Assembly (NCBI GenBank): GCA_018894105.1
Contig: CM032119.1
Span: 20,663,246 to 20,727,245 of the forward strand
Origin: Jacaranda mimosifolia
Lineage: Eukaryota; Streptophyta; Magnoliopsida; Lamiales; Bignoniaceae
Direction of reading: 5' to 3'
DNA: 64,000 nucleotides
The position numbers were made by a program, and so were the translations under genes. The notes under the pieces were generated by a model. It searched no databases. It was given only the letters and a program-made list of their open reading frames with translations, and had not been told where the DNA came from. Of the stretch, positions 11,341 through 22,176 are shown piece by piece (the stretch's first letter is position 1; the number at the start of each line of letters is the position of its first letter).

Positions 11341-11780
11341 CTTTGTGTATGAGTAGTGGATATGATTTCTAGCTTTTGCTTAGGACTTGATGCTACTTAG
11401 TATTTCTAGTTAGCTCAGTAGCAACTCAACATGTCTTCGGGTTTTGCTACTTTTTTTAGAGGTCAAGTATTAGCCAGACATTTGCTTTTCAATATGAGTG
11501 CTTACCTTCTTTTCATTTCAATTAAGTTCTTCATTCTTGCTTATTCATGAGTGTTCATGCACTTAGCCAAATAGGCAACCATCAACTGTTATTTTGATGT
11601 TTCATTGTTTATGTTCCGCATTAAGTTCAATTTACGCAAATTTTAGTATTTTTGTGGTATACTTAGCATGTTTTCAAGACCCGTATATGGATTTGTATAT
11701 GCAAGGCGCGTGGCAACCCGTTTTGTACTTTTTTGGACATAAAGCTAAGAAAAGAAAAATTAAATAGGAAAAGATATTGA
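11341..11780. other. No gene seen
   Basis: T-rich, 3'UTR-like sequence between the orphan ORF and the Tat LTR. No frame or repeat supported. Confidence 0.5.
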
Positions 11781-12275
11781 TGATGTGGTAAAATTTTGCT
11801 TGAGGTAATTATTGTGAGAGTGACAAAGAATAATGAGTGTTTATGAGGTCAGACGTATGTTTTTTGGTGAGTGCAGAGGTTCAACCTACAACCTAAGAAG
11901 CCTCATTAGACTTGTCGAGGTGGCCCTCAGCTAAAAACCATCTAATGCTTAAGTCAGTAAACTGGAAAGGATGAAAGGAATATTTAGCTTGGATAGAATG
12001 TAAAAATGGGAACATACCTTTTGGAAGGCATCTTGGGGCCTATTTGTAGGGAGGCTCGATAGTATTTTCTCGATCTTTCCCCTGTTAGGTCTTCTCAGGA
12101 GTTTTTCCCGCAAGGGTAGAATAGTCTTTAGAGTGAATAAAGCACTATAAGGTCGAATGCTCCGAGCATCGGGGGATTGGATTAAATGGAGACTTGTTTC
12201 CTAGAGCTTTCATTCGGGACAACATATTGAGGGACCTCGACCCAGTTTAAAGGAGGTCGAAATCCTCCATTATCA
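11781..12275 (-). repeat. Tat element 1, 3' LTR
   Basis: Starts TGATGTGGTAAAATTTTGC and ends CCTCCATTATCA on the plus strand. It matches 18530-19133 throughout but lacks about 100 bp present there (about 18893-19025). The next bases TTAGCCCCCCAACTCTC are, on the minus strand, a purine-rich G-tract suited to a polypurine tract, which fixes this as the 3' LTR of a minus-strand element. Confidence 0.8.
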
Positions 12276-13044
12276 TTAGCCCCCCAACTCTCAAGTTTAG
12301 TAATGATAGAAGCTCCTGTCTAGCTACACTTGGGAGTTTTGCACTGATCAACCATGGTCATGCCCAACACGAGCTCTAGCACCCATGAATTACTTGTGTG
12401 AGAAACATGATAAACCACATTTAATATCTGACTCGCGAGATGGAAGAGCGGGTCATGAGTTGTGAATTTTAAGAATATTTTTTAATACTAAAAGTTATGA
12501 TGGCAATATCGTATCTTTTGATGGCTTCATCCTGACAAATGGCTATCAACTGTAGGGTCGGGTGTTTTTCCTTCGATCATGTACTAGCTGCAAATTATCC
12601 TGTCCTCAAGGGAACCTCTTTTTTATCTCTGATATTCTTAAACGCTACCTAACACGTGGCGTGCACACTTTTTGACCAATGCACGCCCTGATTAATTTTT
12701 TCATATCACATCCTTTCATATTTACGGGTGCATGCTATGAAGGTGCATTTGTCAATACAGCGCACATCTGTCGTGCATTTAAAGTTTTCTCAAAAAATCA
12801 AATGTTAGGTTTCCCTTTTAAAAGAAGATTTGAATCCATCCCTCTCATACTATCATCCTTTGCTCTCCTTTGAAGTGCAGCCGAAGCTAAAATACCCCAG
12901 CACTAATCAATCTTCCATGCCAATTGTATTCCATTTGTTTAGGGTGAGTCACCTTTCTCTCTTCTTTTTCTATCCTCTGTGTTAGGTGTTTGTTGTCTTA
13001 AGTCAATTTGCTATGTGAGATTTTTAGATTTTTCCTTCTCCTTG
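12276..13044 (+). promoter_or_regulatory. Polypurine tract plus presumed antisense-ORF promoter region
   Basis: No supported ORF. The left edge holds the element's minus-strand polypurine tract (about 12276-12295). Further right lies a TTTTAAAA-type AT stretch near 12815 and a pyrimidine-rich segment before the first in-frame ATG of the antisense ORF near 13063. By analogy with the TATA boxes at 40104-40111 and 61487-61494 in sister elements, this should be the antisense promoter, but the TATA match here is poor. Confidence 0.35.
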
Positions 13045-15335
13045 TTTCATAGTGAGGTAGACTATGGAGGCAAACTCTGGCGTGAAGGTTGTGTAAACAA
13101 TCAAACTGAGGGGGTAAAGGTTGATCATGGTGTGGAAGAAATGCCACCAATAAAGTAGCATCCCGAGGAGATCACTGTGGCAAGAGAGCCTCGACCTTTA
13201 TATTTTTGGGGCCATCTTTATAATTTAGACTACTTCTCTAAGATCTGGAGGGATGTTAAGGATAAAGAGATTTCTGAAATAAAATAAACCCTTTGTATTA
13301 GGGATGATTATGAGGTTGTTGTCCCAACTCCCCATGATCGCATGGATAGGTCCACTTCTGGTAGTATGGCAATCCACATACTTGCCTTGCTTTGTGGGAT
13401 TCACTTTCTGATAGCACTCATTGTAGAGGAGACCTTGAGGGGGATTGATTTTTCCCCATTTAGTTGTTGCCAAATTCGTACTATTTGATCTATTTGTTTG
13501 TTGTCATTATGAGGACTTTCAATCATCCCCTCACTTTCACTAATTTCTACCATTTGTTGCACTGCACATTCTCAAGGAAGTCTGGTTGCACATCGAATAC
13601 TAGCTTCTATTACCTCATGGCCTAGTCAGGAAAAATGGTCATAAAGCCGTTAGTTTCTACCTTTGGCAAGCGTTGGAAGCAAAGACTCTTTTATATTTGA
13701 CCTCTCACTAAGATTAAGTTCAATTTCCAAGGTCATTGGAGGTTGGACAAAATATCCTTGGTCACCAAGGGGCAACCTAACTAGAGTGCTACTTTCTTAT
13801 ACATGCTTGCTCGACAAGAATTAAAAATTGGCCGTTTTATTGAAGAAGCTATGCTAGTTTAGATAGGTTATTCCTCTATCATGCTTAATGAAAGGGGGAG
13901 ACATAGCTGGGTAGTAGGACTCTACCTATTATTTCATAGTGATTGATTTGCTTGCTAAGTTTTCCTCCCTTCTATCACAACTACTAGGTTTACTGATGAA
14001 GTTTTTTTTTTTCCTTTTGTGTAGATCAAGATCTTGAGATGTCAACCCACGATAAGAGATTAGTGAGTTTGTTGGCTAGGTCAACAGCCAGGCATGCTGC
14101 CACTAGAGAGAAATCTTCAGTATCTATAGCTGCCACTTTCTCTTTTAGGAGCCCTGCAAGTGTTCTTGTAGGGATTTTGCTCGTGCATTCCACAAGCGCA
14201 ATTGGGGGACTCTTTATTCCAATGAGGGACAACGGCAAAAGAACAACGATTGCTGACTCTTCTGCCCTTACTTCTAAGAGAGCTTAACCAGAAAGGGGGG
14301 GATTGGATCTTGATCACCCATTTGTTAAGTTTTCTGCTAGGCTAAAGGGCATATCTTAGGAGTCATGGCTATACATGTGTTCTCTCCCAAAGCCTCATTT
14401 CTTGGATATCTCCAACGAGTACAGTGTGCTAAAGGGTAGCCATAAGGATCAGGCTTCTTGGGAGCTCTTCAACACCTAACTGCTCTCTTGGGATTTGGAC
14501 TGCCTCATAAACCTATCAGGGTCTGAAGCCCTACAACCAATTTCATATCATCACAACCTTATAGCTCTCATTCCCCTTGAGACCTATTTTACGGAATCAA
14601 TCATGGATTCTAGCTTACATGTGGTATCTTAATCTAATACCTACAGATACTTAGATTACTTATGCCCTGTATTATCACAATGTTGTAGCTGCTAAGGACC
14701 ACAAGAAAAGGATAGGGCTAGCCAAGGAGCTGTAGGGGAAATCAAGGAGGAGAAAACTCGGTCACTTTATTCTCGAGTTGAAGAGTAATCATCGACTCTT
14801 TCTATTAGTTTGACTTTCGAGGTTTATCAAGCCATGGTGAAGGAAAACACTTAGTTAGTATCTAAAGTTGGGATGTCGAGCAAGAAGATGGCTCGACTTT
14901 AGGAAGAACTAAATGTTGCCAAGGAGAAAAGGGTTCAAATGAAATAAAGAGTCAGCTCTTAAAGAGGTGCAATCTGCTACTGACACTTGCTTGTCGGCTG
15001 AGAGACAATTCATCATTATTGAATTCATGTGGTCCCCGACCTTTGAGGGGGCCTATCTCAAAATGAGCGATAATGATTTAAAGAGGGGCTTTAATCGGGC
15101 ACTAGCGCAGCTGCTAAAAGATAAGTTGTACCCCTTTCCTCCTAACTTGAAAGATGATCAGGCTAAGGTTTCTGCAGAGTTTGATTTTGCTCTTGATCTT
15201 GTGGATGACCTTATTGTTGTTAAAGTAGCTAAGAATGCTGCTTGTACGAAAAAGAAGAACGGTCCAATTGATTTTGAGGTCATGCTCATTGCTTATGTTT
15301 CTCTTATCGATGGTCCATTAGGGCTATTGGCTTAA
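13045..15335 (+). pseudogene. Antisense ORF of Tat element 1 (Transposase_28-like, coiled coil)
   Basis: Plus-strand coding remnants oppose gag. Around 13400-13870, degenerate sequence including W-K-Q-R-L-F-Y-I and G-H-W-R-L-D-K matches the layout of the plant 'putative gypsy type transposon' (PF04195-like) domain seen better at 62000-62400. An intron-like gap ends with TTTTGTGTAG near 14024. Then come Ser/Ala-rich and D-L-D-H-P-F-V-K-F blocks. The last 122 codons (14967-15335) are mostly charged and helical (F-E-G-A-Y-L-K-M-S, R-G-F-N-R-A-L-A-Q-L). Many stops. The function of this ORF is unknown. Confidence 0.65.
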
Positions 15336-15933
15336 TGAGGGCCTCTTTGCTTTCAATTATTGCTCTGTTCTTCTTCTCTCATATTTTTTTTTTTGTAATT
15401 AGATGTTCTTGAATATCAAAACATAATTTTCTTTTATGTCTTGCTTTTGTTGATAATTGCATGATTATATTTCTGTTGTCTTTATTGAATGGCTTGGTTT
15501 ATTTTGATGGTTGCATTGTTCCATAGACCTCTTCCCCTCCCTTTTTAATTGTTGAATGGGGTCGAACACCATTTGGTGTGGACATCAGTTAGGTATTTAG
15601 AAAAGTATGTTACCTTTCTTGACAGGGAGTTCGACAAATTTAGTTGGCAACTGGCAATGTCTTTCGAAATTATGTCTACTGACTTTTCTCGTGGGGGAGT
15701 CCGGACTAGTTAAACATGTTATAATAGTTTGGTTACTTATTGCCATTTCTTATCTGTGAGTCCGGGCATTAGAGTTCCATTTTATCGACATTTCTTGTCA
15801 GAGAATCCTTTCAATTATAGAAAGAATTATGATAATTATCTTTGGAGTACCAATGAATTATTTGCTGAAAGTTCTGTTGTCATCAAATAAATTTGTTTGC
15901 CAATAACAAGTAAATGTAGCAACGCTCATAATA
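15336..15933. other. Non-coding junction where pol is missing
   Basis: T-rich sequence just after the antisense ORF stop, with a poly-T run near 15388, then unplaced sequence. The element's RT, RNase H and integrase should lie between here and 16399. Nothing of them is recognisable. Confidence 0.55.
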
Positions 15934-16630
15934 CTAAAACTCCATTGAAGACCAAAATAAAGGGATACATGCCATGTAATAAACCAGATAGCTTATGAAT
16001 GCAGGGAAATCATAGACAATTAAATTGGACTTTCCTATTGTTCTCTCTTTTTTCGGGTGCCAGACTACAACATAATTTGGATCAATTCTATCTAGTTGTT
16101 GGTCGGCCTGTCTCTTGCCTTTGCATTTTTTCTTTTTTGTTGAACTAAGCTTTGCCCCCATGTTCAAGTTGTTGTTGGGTTTAGTGCCTTTGGAACACCT
16201 TCCACCAACTAATAAGGTATAACATTTTCATGCCTCCTCAATATTGCAAATTAACTTCTTGGTCCCTACAACTATCGGGAACTTGATTTTTTAGTGGTAT
16301 GTTGATACCACTATCCGAAAATCACTTAGTGTTGGTCAGTCAAGAATTGCATTATATTCAAATAGGGTATCAACAATCAGGTATTGTACCATTAGGAATC
16401 ATCTTTTTGGCGAGGTTCCCAATGATGTAGGCAAATAGATGCATCCGAGCGGCATGATGTGAAAGCCTCCGAACCCCATGAGGAAGGTGTAGATTGGTGT
16501 ACTATCATTAGATTGATGTCCAATTATGTTTAGAGTGGAGAGGAACACTATGTTTGTGGAACTTTTGTTGTCCACTAAGACTTTTCTGACATTGTAGTTG
16601 GCAATCTCGAGTTCGACCACCATGGGGCAT
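15934..16630 (-). pseudogene. Tat element 1 protease and linker
   Basis: The minus-strand block 16399-16623 carries K-V-L-V-D-N-K-S-S-T-N-I-V-F, which corresponds to the retropepsin DNGSS motif of Tat elements with Gly changed to Lys. Past it (about 16395-16230) the frame continues with Y-N-A-I-L-D, a stop, then P-T-L and S-T-Y-H, the conserved post-protease segment. A basic linker (K-K-K-K-C-K-G-K-R, 15934-16167) follows. The reading then ends without RT. The protease would cleave the polyprotein during particle maturation. The Gly change and the stops make it inactive. Confidence 0.75.
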
Positions 16631-18050
16631 CTGAGTTCATAATGGTGTCACAGAATATGCTTTAAATCGTTATCAGTAAATGTGATAGTTTCTGAACTGG
16701 TAGACATATGAAACATTGTTCATTTAACATTGTCCTTATCGACAAGTTGCTTCAAGATGACTTTCTTGGAGGATCGAATAATGCCTCATGCTGGTCCTCT
16801 TGCAATGGAGTCAATGATTCCACCGGCAGAGTGTTGGTGATTTTATTTTTCTGACTGAGGCTGTGCGACTTATCCCTTGCATAAGGTCAGTTCCCTTCCT
16901 TTTCCTATTTGGCTATGAATTTCTTTAAGTGGCCTTGCCGAATTTGGCATTCTATTTCATCATGCAAACTGAAGTACCCATCTTTGTTGTGACCCTTCTA
17001 CCGGTGGACATGGCAGTATTTCCTTGAGTTTTTGTGCTCTAGTCTTTCTAGCAGCTTTCTAGGCTTATTCAAGATGTCTTGTCCTTCTATGGCCATTATG
17101 ACTTCTTTTCTTATGATGTTGAGTGGGGTGTAGTGATGGAACTTCTTTATGGGTCATGGAGCCCTATTTTTTTAGCCTCTATCTTCATTGTCATACTTTG
17201 GTTTTGCGTTTTTGTTAATTGTTGACCTTCCAAATTTTATTTTGTTCATTTTTTCTTGGACTTTTTCTTGGGCCATATAATTGTCAGCCAGGTCGCTTTC
17301 AAACCAAGGCGTTAGTGCAATCTTTATACCTCAACCCTAAAATAAAACATCTACAAGAAAATCTTCTCTGGGGTTATTAATCTTTAAAACTTCGTTGTTG
17401 AAATTGGTAAAAAAAAATCACGAAAGGGAGCCCTTTATTTTACTTGATCAAGTGTAGGTGTGTATATGGCAACTTGGACATGTATTTGCTTGCAAATTGA
17501 TGGAAGAATTGACCACACAACTGGTCATAGCAATATATGAATCAAGATCGTAACTTAATAAACAAATCTAAGGCAATTCCTTAAAAATGGTGACCATGAA
17601 TTTAGCACGTATGTTCTCATTATGTCCGTGTAGTTGCATGATATGCTAAAATTGCAGCAAGTGTTCTTGTAGATCTATCGACCCATCATGTCTCAGGAGT
17701 CTTGTGGGGATCTTGCTTTCTGGGTGGACTCTTTCTTCAATAATGTTTGGAATGAATGGGAAATCTCTGTCTTTCTGTATTCATGGATTCACCGCAAAGA
17801 AAGGGATTTTTGAATGCTTCTTGGACATGTCATCCAACCTTTTGTTTAGTTGTTGAACCTAGTATGACATCTCTTGCCAGTTATGGAAGTCTACGGGATG
17901 AAGGCTGTTGTTGTGATTCTCTTTGTGGCAATCGTATTGTTGTTTGTGTTGAGGCTGATGTGGGTTTGAAATTTCTTGTACTAAATCAGTTGTCTCTTGT
18001 TCTGAAGGTTGTGTTTTTTGTTCCAGTTGGCCTTTAGGACCCATATGTGG
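16631..18050 (-). pseudogene. Tat element 1 Gag (decayed)
   Basis: Minus-strand remnants run from a Gln/His-rich amino region (17859-18044) to a zinc-knuckle-like block near 16900-17010. That block reads K-Y-C-H-V-H-R, a stop, then K-G-H-N-K-D-G-Y-F, with the last ligand Tyr instead of Cys. H-D-E-I-E-C-Q-I-R-Q-G-H-L-K-K-F follows. The same block recurs in the second Tat element near 32490, which confirms family and frame. Multiple stops. Confidence 0.7.
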
Positions 18051-18529
18051 TTCATGGATTGGGAGCTATTTTTCTACTCGTGGTACGGGTGCCATACTAG
18101 ATTGTGGAATGTATTTTTGTTACTGGAGGAGTTCCATTCATTTTTTAGGGTTGCCATAGCTTCTAAGCCTATCAGCAGCCGGAATCACTCTTAGGGTAAG
18201 GCCACAATGTCTGTCAACTATATATTAGGGTCGTACTGGATTGTGGGATGTGTTTCTACTGTTGCAGGAGTTCCATAGACTTTGTGAGGGCTACAATAAC
18301 TTCTAGGCCTATCAAAGGGCGGAGTTGTTCCTAGGGCAGGCCCATAACATCTACCAGTCGTATATTGGGGCTTGGGATGTTTGTGTCGTTAATGTTGCTG
18401 GTGGGAGGCTGTGTTATTTCTTCTTGAGCATGTGGGTTAGGCGTCAAGTTTTAGTTTACTGGCACAATGCGTTTGGTGTTCCCATTTTCTGTTAGCTTGC
18501 AGGCTCCATTCTAGCAAAGAACACCAAAA
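18051..18529 (-). other. Tat element 1 leader and primer-binding region
   Basis: No gene. Next to the 5' LTR the minus strand reads TTTTGGTGTTCTTTGC, in the position and style of the TTTGGCG primer-binding site of the second Tat element (31093). Two imperfect repeats with 'ggtcgtactggattgtggg'-like text lie at about 18080-18260. Confidence 0.45.
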
Positions 18530-19133
18530 TGATGTGGTAAAATTTTGCATAAGGTGATTATTGTGAGAGCGACAAAGGATGATGAGTGTTCATGAGGTCG
18601 GACTTACGTTTTTCAATTAGCACAGAGGTCAAACCTAAAACCAAAGAAGCCTCGTTAGACTTGCCAAGGTGGCCCACGGCTAAAACCATCCAATGCTTAA
18701 GTCAGTAAATTGGAGAGAATGAAGGGAATGTTTAGGCAAGGCATAATGTAAAAATGGGATCGTACCTTTTGAAGGGCATCTTGGGGCATATTTGTAGGGA
18801 GTCTTGATAGTGTTTTCTTGGTCCTGCTCTATTGGATCTCCTCAGCAGTTTTCCCCAGAAAGGTAGAATAGTCTTTGCAGATTAGTTTGATGAGTGAAGG
18901 TGCGCACCATCTCTGCTATCTGACAACTTTGGTCCGGACTATGAGTGGCGTACCCAAGCAATAGTCGGACAAATATGAGACATGCGGTGCCTTGTAGTTA
19001 TTAACTGTCATCGCTCTACTATGAGGTCGAATGCTCGGATTAAGGAAAGACTTGGCTCCTTGAATGTTCTTTTAGGATAGTATATTGAGGGACATCGACT
19101 CGGTTTGGAGGAGGTTAGAATCCTCCATTATCA
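18530..19133 (-). repeat. Tat element 1, 5' LTR
   Basis: 604 bp starting TGATGTGGTAAAATTTTGC and ending CCTCCATTATCA. It is the longer partner of 11781-12275. Substitutions between the two copies are frequent, so the insertion is old. Confidence 0.8.
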
Positions 19134-20033
19134 AAGAAAGTTTGGGAGGGCGCCCACAAATGGGCACTCTTTCAAAGCACTTGGGGAGCCCATATGGGGC
19201 ATCTATGCTAGGTACCAATCTCTCGAGTACCCCCACAGAAGCCCATCTTAAGAGCCGCTCTGGGGTGCCCAATGTGAATTTTCTTTTAATGCCAAAGCTC
19301 TTCCAGGATTATTGAGGGTGCCAAGTTCTTAATGCTTTGTTCGAGGGCTTAGTGAAATTTTTGATGGAGTCACATACGCACTTAGCCAATCTTGTGAGCT
19401 TTAAGTGATATTGATGTAAGCACAATACATGATAGAATTATTTTAGGGAGGCACGAAGCTTCTTTCAATCAAACTCCATTATACATCTTTTAGTAGGGTC
19501 ATGGTTGACTTTATAAAGCAGGAAACTCGAAAGGTAAAAGGTTGATCTTAGGCCTTAGTCACATGGCCATTGATGTTGAGGTTTAATTGTTGGCATAAAA
19601 AGGGTGCATTCCCTTGCTTTTAGGGAGGCCTCGTAGACTAAGAAATAACATGTCTTGCAGAACTTTTTAAGTGTCGAGATGTTGCCACCTTTCTTCGGAG
19701 TGATAGGAGGTGGACTTTGTTGCTTAATTTCTAAGTGCCTCCCAAAGGGCCACGTAGTGAGTCAATGTCAGAAGTTATTACCAAGCCGAAGAAATTATGG
19801 TGGACTTTCCTAGAGTGGCCACCGCATGTCTCTCTGATGGCTATATAGTCAATTTTATGTAGACGAGTTGCCATCAACCTAGAGAAATTGTAATAGTCTT
19901 TTCAAAGTAGCTACCATGTGCCTCTCAAAGGGCATTCTATAATATTCTTTACGCAATGAAGATTAGGTATAACTTTGAAGTCAAGTGTAGCATAAGAATC
20001 CAATAAATAAAGCACAAAATAGCTAAATTAACT
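19134..20033. repeat. Unrecognised spacer with degenerate ~93-bp tandem repeat
   Basis: No gene. Three diverged tandem units end near 19750, 19842 and 19936 (spacing 92 and 94). Each closes with GTGCCTCCCAAAGGGC, CATGTCTCTCTGATGGC or GTGCCTCTCAAAGGGC and contains a TTGCCA or TTACCA start. The left part (19134-19310) is GC-richer than its surroundings and unplaced. Confidence 0.45.
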
Positions 20034-22176
20034 TGGCTACACTCGAAACCAAGGATCAATTCGTGCTACTAATTTAGATTTGGATGAAGGATTACCTTGA
20101 TTGCTCAAAAATCCAAGGTAAATAGGAAGAACACTTGAACACTTCAAAACTATCTTCCAACGGCGCAGCGGCAACTTGGAAACAATTGCCCTATTAAATC
20201 ACCTCCAAAATTGCTGAAATTTTCACACAACCTCCTCAATACCTTAGGAAAGATCCAGTAAAAATTCGGAAAAAATTGAGATCGACTAGGTCTAGAAAAA
20301 CTGCTCCAAATTTTCTGCCCTTGCAGTGGATCTCCAAAAGCCAAGCTATCCAATCGTCTAACCTCTAATGTGAAGATCCACACACCAATGGAAAATTCAA
20401 ATAAATCCATAGTTATCTGGAACACCAAGGAGAGAAGAAGAAGAAGGCTGACTTTTAAGATGTAGGATGAAGAAGAAGTGTGAGACTTCAACACATGAGT
20501 GAATAACACAAAATTGGAGGAAAAAATGGAATCTAACTATTAGATTGTAAAGCATGCTTGGCCAGCCACACCTCTCTCCTATTTATAGGGAGGGAGGTGT
20601 GATGAAAGTTGGAATCACACCTCCCATGATGTTGGCGCCAACTTGCAAGGCAAGTTGCATGTGTGCAATGTGAATTTCACTTGCATTTGGATTTCATTTG
20701 AAATCTTCATTTCATCTCATAAAATGTCATCCAAATAAATTCTAATGCACTCCAAATGAACTCTTCATTTGAATTTTCCCTCTAAATTGATTCTTCTTAT
20801 TAATTAAATTAACCCTTTAATTTAATTAATTAGTCTTAACTTAACTCTTTAAGTCAATTAGCTTAACTCTTTAAGTTAGAATGTGTCAACTTAACTCCTT
20901 AACTTGGTCAATTAATAGTCATGTGGCACCAATTAAATTAACTCCTTAATTTAGTTGGTCTAATTTAACTCTTTAAATTATTTAGATCAATTTAACAATT
21001 AAATTGATCAAGCCAAAATGACCAAAAATTAGCCAATCGTTTCACCTTCATAAAATCGGTCAAGTGGAGTTTTTCTAACTCTTAGAAACTTCCCTTCATT
21101 AAATAAGATTTCCAATTGGCTTTTTTGTGTGATCCATTAGGTTCTACCATTCATTCTCATGTGATACTTAAACTATCAAAATATTCACATTAGTTTAAAC
21201 TCCTTTAAACTAATGACTCAATTCAGTTAATTTCTATTAATTGAAGAGTATCTAATCTCCATGGTCGATGACCAACCTCAAGCCCATGGAGCTCAACTAA
21301 TTGGCCAAAATGAATATGATTTTGGAGAACAATTCTAGCTCTATGCTTGCCATGCAAATACGTTCCTTCCATCTCCCATCTCCCGAAAGAGGCCTAGGGC
21401 AAGATATTTGTCGATTCCCTAATAGTCTCAATAACTATGATTCTATACCCAATGTTCGATTCTCCTTTATGACCTCATCTTTGGAAAACTCTTTTTTCAA
21501 ATTGTCATACTACGTTGCTCAAGGATTTTGTGGAATCGATCATTATAAAATACATAGGATATGCGATCGCTCTTCATAACAACGAAGAGATGGATCCCAT
21601 CTTGGATCTCACAATCCTCCATGTCTAAATAGCTCAACCTGAAAGACCCAAAAGTGATCAAGGAAGAGTCAAAGCATGAGGACCTAAACACAAGGTTACC
21701 ATGGATCCTCAGGTCAAAGGACTAATTATATGCACTAGCGTAAGCTATAGAATTTGCCACTATGGCTATCTAGTAGATTCTCCGGGCGAGCCTTTAGAGA
21801 ACTTGATTCTAGCAAGCACCCGCTAACATTCACCCACGTCTAACATGGATTGCTCAGGAAACAGAGCAATATCTAACCCCTGGATTTATGCATCATTGGT
21901 GCAAGTCTATCCAAATCTTAGATGCCCTGTCTCATAAAATTCTACGACTTGGAATATTTAAGATCACGACCGTGCATGACTTGTTTCATGATCAGTGCCC
22001 ACTGCATGACCAAGTCTTGTAGTCTTGTGTGATTTAAGGGCTTCAACCAAATGCTAATGAAGTGAAAAAAGCATAAGATGAAGATGGCCATTTATAATTA
22101 ATATTATTCAATCAAGATTGTATCACAAGTGCAGTTTACATGCCAATCTAATTAGCTGTGAGGCACTATTCCAACA
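20034..22176 (-). mobile_element. Solo Copia LTR
   Basis: About 2143 bp. On the minus strand it starts TGTTGGAATAGTGCC at 22176 and is collinear with 583-2699 (inverted) and 8010-9957. TATTTATA at 20580-20587 gives a minus-strand TATA box. Neither flank carries a primer-binding site or a polypurine tract, hence a solo LTR. The left edge (TGGCTACACTCG) is inferred from length and homology, and no target duplication was found. The 119-codon frame at 20150-20509 is LTR sequence, not a gene. Confidence 0.75.

Larger units (their letters stand above)
11781..19133 (-). mobile_element. Tat-type Ty3/Gypsy element, internally deleted
   Basis: Two direct repeats (11781-12275 and 18530-19133) bound a region with gag and protease on the minus strand and a long antisense ORF on the plus strand next to the left, 3' LTR. 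This is the layout of Tat-lineage elements that carry an extra antisense ORF between pol and the 3' LTR. RT, both RNase H domains and integrase are absent: only about 600 bp separate the last protease-linker codons (about 15934) from the antisense ORF end (15335). Flanking 5-mers ATTGA and AAGAA do not form a clear target duplication. Confidence 0.8.

Noticed and set aside
20150..20509. 119-codon open frame with a hydrophobic start
   Set aside because: It lies wholly inside a solo LTR, and the homologous LTR copies do not keep it open.
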